A stretch of DNA of 64,000 nt from positions 1,922,001 through 1,986,000 of the forward strand of contig CAVSES010000002.1 in NCBI GenBank assembly GCA_963727045.1, written 5' to 3'. Below, one piece after another: positions 61,119-64,000 of the stretch (position 1 is the first letter of the stretch; each line of letters begins with the position of its first letter). Below the pieces are notes generated by a model that worked only from the letters and a program-made list of their open reading frames with translations, was not told the DNA's origin and made no database searches. Position numbers and translations under genes: made by a program. This DNA comes from Bog-1198 sp963727045. Its GTDB lineage: Bacteria; Pseudomonadota; Gammaproteobacteria; Steroidobacterales; Steroidobacteraceae.

Positions 61119-63716
61119 ATGCAAGAAAGATACGAACCCGCCGCTGTCGAAGCGGAAGCCCAGCAATTTTGGACCCGAGCGCGCTGCTTCGAAGCCAAGG
61201 AAGATGCCGCCCGCGACAAGTATTATTGCTTGTCGATGTTCCCCTATCCAAGCGGTCGCTTGCACATGGGGCACGTTCGCAATTACACCATCGGCGACGT
61301 GCTGTCGCGATTCATGCGCATGAACGGCAAGAACGTTCTTCAGCCCATGGGATGGGACGCGTTTGGTCTGCCGGCCGAGAATGCCGCCATGGCGAACAGC
61401 GTGCCGCCGGCGAAGTGGACGCGCGACAACATCGCGCATATGAAGACGCAGCTCAAATCCCTCGGGTTCGCCCTGGATTGGAGCCGCGAGCTCGCCACCT
61501 GCGATCCCGAGTACTACCGCTGGAATCAGTGGTTGTTCCTGCGGATGCTCGAGAAGGGCATCGCCTATCAGAGGACCGGTGTGGTCAATTGGGACCCTGC
61601 CGACAAGACCGTGCTCGCCAACGAGCAGGTGATCGACGGCCGCGGCTGGCGCACCGGAGCGCTGGTCGAGAAGCGCGAAATCCCGATGTACTACCTCAAG
61701 ATCACGGCGTATGCCGAGGATCTGCTCGATTCCTTGAGCCACATGCCGGGATGGCCGGAGCGCGTGCGCGCCATGCAGGCCAACTGGATCGGCAAGAGCG
61801 TCGGCGTGCGCCTCGGTTTTCCGTACGACATCGAGGATCTGGGCAGCGGCGTGATGTATGCGTTCACCACGCGCGCGGATACGCTGATGGGGGTGACGTT
61901 TTGCGCCGTAGCGCCCGAGCACGCGCTCGCGGCCCATGCCGCGCGCCGTGACGCCAAACTGGCGGCGTTCATCGAGGAATGCAAGCGGGGTCCCGCCATC
62001 GAATCGGAACTCGCGACGCAGGAGAAGAAGGGCATGCCCACGGGGCTCACCGTGCGCCATCCCATCAGCGGCGAGGCCGTCCCGGTGTGGGTGGGCAATT
62101 ATGTGCTCATGAGCTATGGAGACGGCGCGGTCATGGGCGTGCCCGCGCACGATGAGCGGGATTTCGAGTTCGCCAAGAAATATCACCTGCCCATCAAACC
62201 GGTCATCGACGTCGGCGGCCGAAAGTACTCCCCTCACGAATGGGCGCCGTGGTATGCGGATCACGGCCGCTGCATCGATTCCGGGCCTTACGACGGTTTG
62301 GAGTACCAAGCGGCCGTCGATGCCGTTGCGGCGGATTTGAGCCGCAAGGGCCTCGGCGAAAAGCGCACGACCTGGCGGTTGCGCGACTGGGGAATTTCGC
62401 GGCAGCGCTACTGGGGCTGTCCGATCCCCGTCATTCATTGCGCAGCCTGCGGCACGGTGCCCGTGCCCGACGAGCAGCTGCCGGTGGTGCTGCCGGTGGA
62501 CCTCGTTCCCGACGGCAGCGGCAACCCGCTGCTCAAGGACGAGGCCTTCGTGGCCGTTTCGTGCCCGCGATGCGGCGGCGATGCCCGTCGCGAGACCGAT
62601 ACCATGGACACCTTCGTCGACTCGTCATGGTATTTCCTGCGTTTCGCCTGTCCAGACAACGGCCGCGGAATGGTGGATTCGCGCGTTCAGTACTGGCTGC
62701 CGGTGGATCAGTACATCGGCGGAATCGAGCATGCGATATTGCACCTGCTGTACTCGCGTTTTTGGACGCGAGTCATGCGGGACCTGGGATTGGTCGCGTT
62801 CAAGGAGCCTTTTGCGAACCTGTTCACCCAGGGAATGGTGCTCAACGAGGTGTTCTTCCGCAAACCGGATGCGGGCCGCGTCGAGTATTTCGATCCTGCC
62901 GACGTCGAGATTACGCTCGATCAAACCGCGCAGCGGCGCATCGCGGTGCTGCGCGCGGACGGCGAGGAAGTCGAATCCGGCGGCGTGGTCACCATGTCCA
63001 AGTCGAAGAAGAACGGTGTCGACCCGCAGACACTGGTCGACGAATTCGGCGCAGACACCGCGCGCCTTTTCACCATGTTCGCCGCGCCGCCGGAGCAGTC
63101 GCTCGAGTGGTCGGATGAAGGCGTGCAGGGGGCCTATCGGTTCATCAAGCGCCTGTGGAAGGCCGTGCATGACCACGTCACGCACGGCGCGGTGACTGCG
63201 CTCGACAAGGCGGCGCTGAACGAGGCTCAGAAGGCGATCCGCAGACAGGCGCATCAGACCCTGGCGAAGATCACCGACGACATCGGGCGCCGCCGCACAT
63301 TCAATACTGCGATTGCCGCGGCCATGGAGCTCACGAATGCGCTCGGGAAGTTTCCGCAGAACTCCCCGCAGGATCGCAGCGTGGTACAGGAGGCTTTGGA
63401 AATCGCGGTGCTTGGACTTTCGCCCATCGTTCCGCACGTGACGCACGCGCTGTGGCGCGCCCTCGGTCACCAGAGAGCGCTCATCGACGAACCGTGGAAG
63501 GCGGTGGATTCCGAGGCTCTGCAGACCTCCTCGATCGCCATGGTCGTGCAGGTCAACGGCAGGCTGCGGGGCCACATCAGGGTTGCCGTCGGCGCCGATG
63601 AGGACAGCGTGCGGGTCGCGGCGCTCGGCGATCCCAACGTGCAAAGATTCATCGCCGGCGCTCCGGTGCGCAAGGTGATCATCGTGGCCGGCAAGCTGGT
63701 CAATGTCGTGGTGTAA
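61119..63716 (+). CDS. leuS: leucyl-tRNA synthetase
   Basis: Class I synthetase charging tRNA-Leu, 865 residues, normal length. Start MQERYEPAAVEAEAQQFW; HIGH motif in FPYPSGRLHMGHVRN near residue 45; editing domain in the middle (FTTRADTLMGVTFCAVAPEH, DERDFEFAKKY); KMSKS motif as TMSKSKKNGVDPQ near residue 630. An N-terminal-type zinc region CPRCGGD lies near residue 486. leuS-lptE is the conserved gammaproteobacterial order. Confidence 0.97.
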   Translation: MQERYEPAAVEAEAQQFWTRARCFEAKEDAARDKYYCLSMFPYPSGRLHMGHVRNYTIGDVLSRFMRMNGKNVLQPMGWDAFGLPAENAAMANSVPPAKWTRDNIAHMKTQLKSLGFALDWSRELATCDPEYYRWNQWLFLRMLEKGIAYQRTGVVNWDPADKTVLANEQVIDGRGWRTGALVEKREIPMYYLKITAYAEDLLDSLSHMPGWPERVRAMQANWIGKSVGVRLGFPYDIEDLGSGVMYAFTTRADTLMGVTFCAVAPEHALAAHAARRDAKLAAFIEECKRGPAIESELATQEKKGMPTGLTVRHPISGEAVPVWVGNYVLMSYGDGAVMGVPAHDERDFEFAKKYHLPIKPVIDVGGRKYSPHEWAPWYADHGRCIDSGPYDGLEYQAAVDAVAADLSRKGLGEKRTTWRLRDWGISRQRYWGCPIPVIHCAACGTVPVPDEQLPVVLPVDLVPDGSGNPLLKDEAFVAVSCPRCGGDARRETDTMDTFVDSSWYFLRFACPDNGRGMVDSRVQYWLPVDQYIGGIEHAILHLLYSRFWTRVMRDLGLVAFKEPFANLFTQGMVLNEVFFRKPDAGRVEYFDPADVEITLDQTAQRRIAVLRADGEEVESGGVVTMSKSKKNGVDPQTLVDEFGADTARLFTMFAAPPEQSLEWSDEGVQGAYRFIKRLWKAVHDHVTHGAVTALDKAALNEAQKAIRRQAHQTLAKITDDIGRRRTFNTAIAAAMELTNALGKFPQNSPQDRSVVQEALEIAVLGLSPIVPHVTHALWRALGHQRALIDEPWKAVDSEALQTSSIAMVVQVNGRLRGHIRVAVGADEDSVRVAALGDPNVQRFIAGAPVRKVIIVAGKLVNVVV

Positions 63717-63723
63717 TTGCCCC

Positions 63724-64000
63724 ATGATCCACAAGCGCAGTCGCCGCAGAATGCCGGGCCCGGGTGCGGCCGGGCGCGCGCGCTGGCCGCTGTTTTTGGC
63801 GGGATGTTGCACTTTGATCGGGCTGTCCGCCTGCGGCTTTCGACTGGTGGGAAGCGACGCTCTGCCCGGCGTGCTGGCACGTCCCTACCTCACGCTCAAG
63901 GATCCCTACACCGATTTTTCCCGCGAGTTCGAGCATCAGCTCAAGAGTGCGGGCGCCACGTTGCAGAGCGTGAGGGCAACCTCGACCGCCACCATCGACG
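63724..64000 (+). CDS. lptE: LPS-assembly lipoprotein LptE (partial)
   Basis: The first 92 residues before the window ends. A basic start (MIHKRSRRRMPG), a hydrophobic stretch and the lipobox GLSAC give a lipoprotein; CGFRLVGSDALPGVLARPYLTL is typical of LptE, which plugs the LptD barrel in the outer membrane. It starts 7 bases after leuS. Confidence 0.9.
   Translation, partial: MIHKRSRRRMPGPGAAGRARWPLFLAGCCTLIGLSACGFRLVGSDALPGVLARPYLTLKDPYTDFSREFEHQLKSAGATLQSVRATSTATID

Overview
This 64 kb window is a GC-rich chromosomal segment of a Gram-negative proteobacterium, most likely a gammaproteobacterium. The evidence is housekeeping synteny: rpoA-rplQ at the left edge, uvrA divergent from ssb, the block miaB-phoH(ybeZ)-ybeY-corC(ybeX)-lnt, and leuS followed by lptE at the right edge. 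The outer-membrane lipoprotein genes and the quinone-type pyrD agree. Many secreted hydrolases and Tat-exported molybdenum oxidoreductases suggest an aerobic soil or freshwater heterotroph, possibly of the Steroidobacter/Nevskia kind; that placement is inference. I saw no tRNA, rRNA, CRISPR array or phage gene. Many genes are packed head to tail with 4-base stop/start overlaps.

Layout. 1-7 kb: rpoA end, rplQ, prolidase, a tiny Ala-rich lipoprotein, acetyltransferase, HDOD protein, aromatic/aspartate aminotransferase, a BtuF-like metal-chelate receptor, a bactofilin and a zinc-ribbon partner. 7-15 kb: folE, two peptide/amide hydrolase genes, pirin, OsmC, then pyrD-PhyH-DUF1648. 15-20 kb: a phosphoesterase gene broken at its 5' end, a CobS-like membrane protein without the family's catalytic motif, uvrA, ssb. 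20-28 kb: AraC and IclR regulators, two acyl-CoA dehydrogenases, a molybdenum hydroxylase pair and peptide deformylase. 28.3-28.6 kb: a palindromic, MITE-like element. 28.6-33.7 kb: miaB to lnt. 33.8-37.8 kb: a four-gene envelope cluster with an OmpA protein.

37.8-47.2 kb is the most interesting part. A minus-strand unit encodes an organophosphate-type MFS transporter, a gamma-butyrobetaine-hydroxylase-like dioxygenase (TmpA-like) and a PhnZ/TmpB-like mixed-valent di-iron HD oxygenase. This is the gene pair that converts 2-(trimethylamino)ethylphosphonate to glycine betaine plus phosphate. About 5 kb away on the same strand lies a Rieske oxygenase whose active site has the Glu seen in carnitine and glycine-betaine monooxygenases. 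Together they suggest a route for using a quaternary-ammonium phosphonate. Between them are a UppS paralogue with a winged-helix/membrane gene pair, and a secreted M28 peptidase fused by overlap to a PotF-like binding lipoprotein.

47.5-64 kb: a low-complexity protein, a DODA-type dioxygenase, a secreted amidohydrolase, a PilZ protein, a three-gene periplasmic molybdenum dehydrogenase with a triheme cytochrome c, a secreted MetX-like hydrolase, a tricorn protease homologue, a second Lnt homologue, leuS and the start of lptE.
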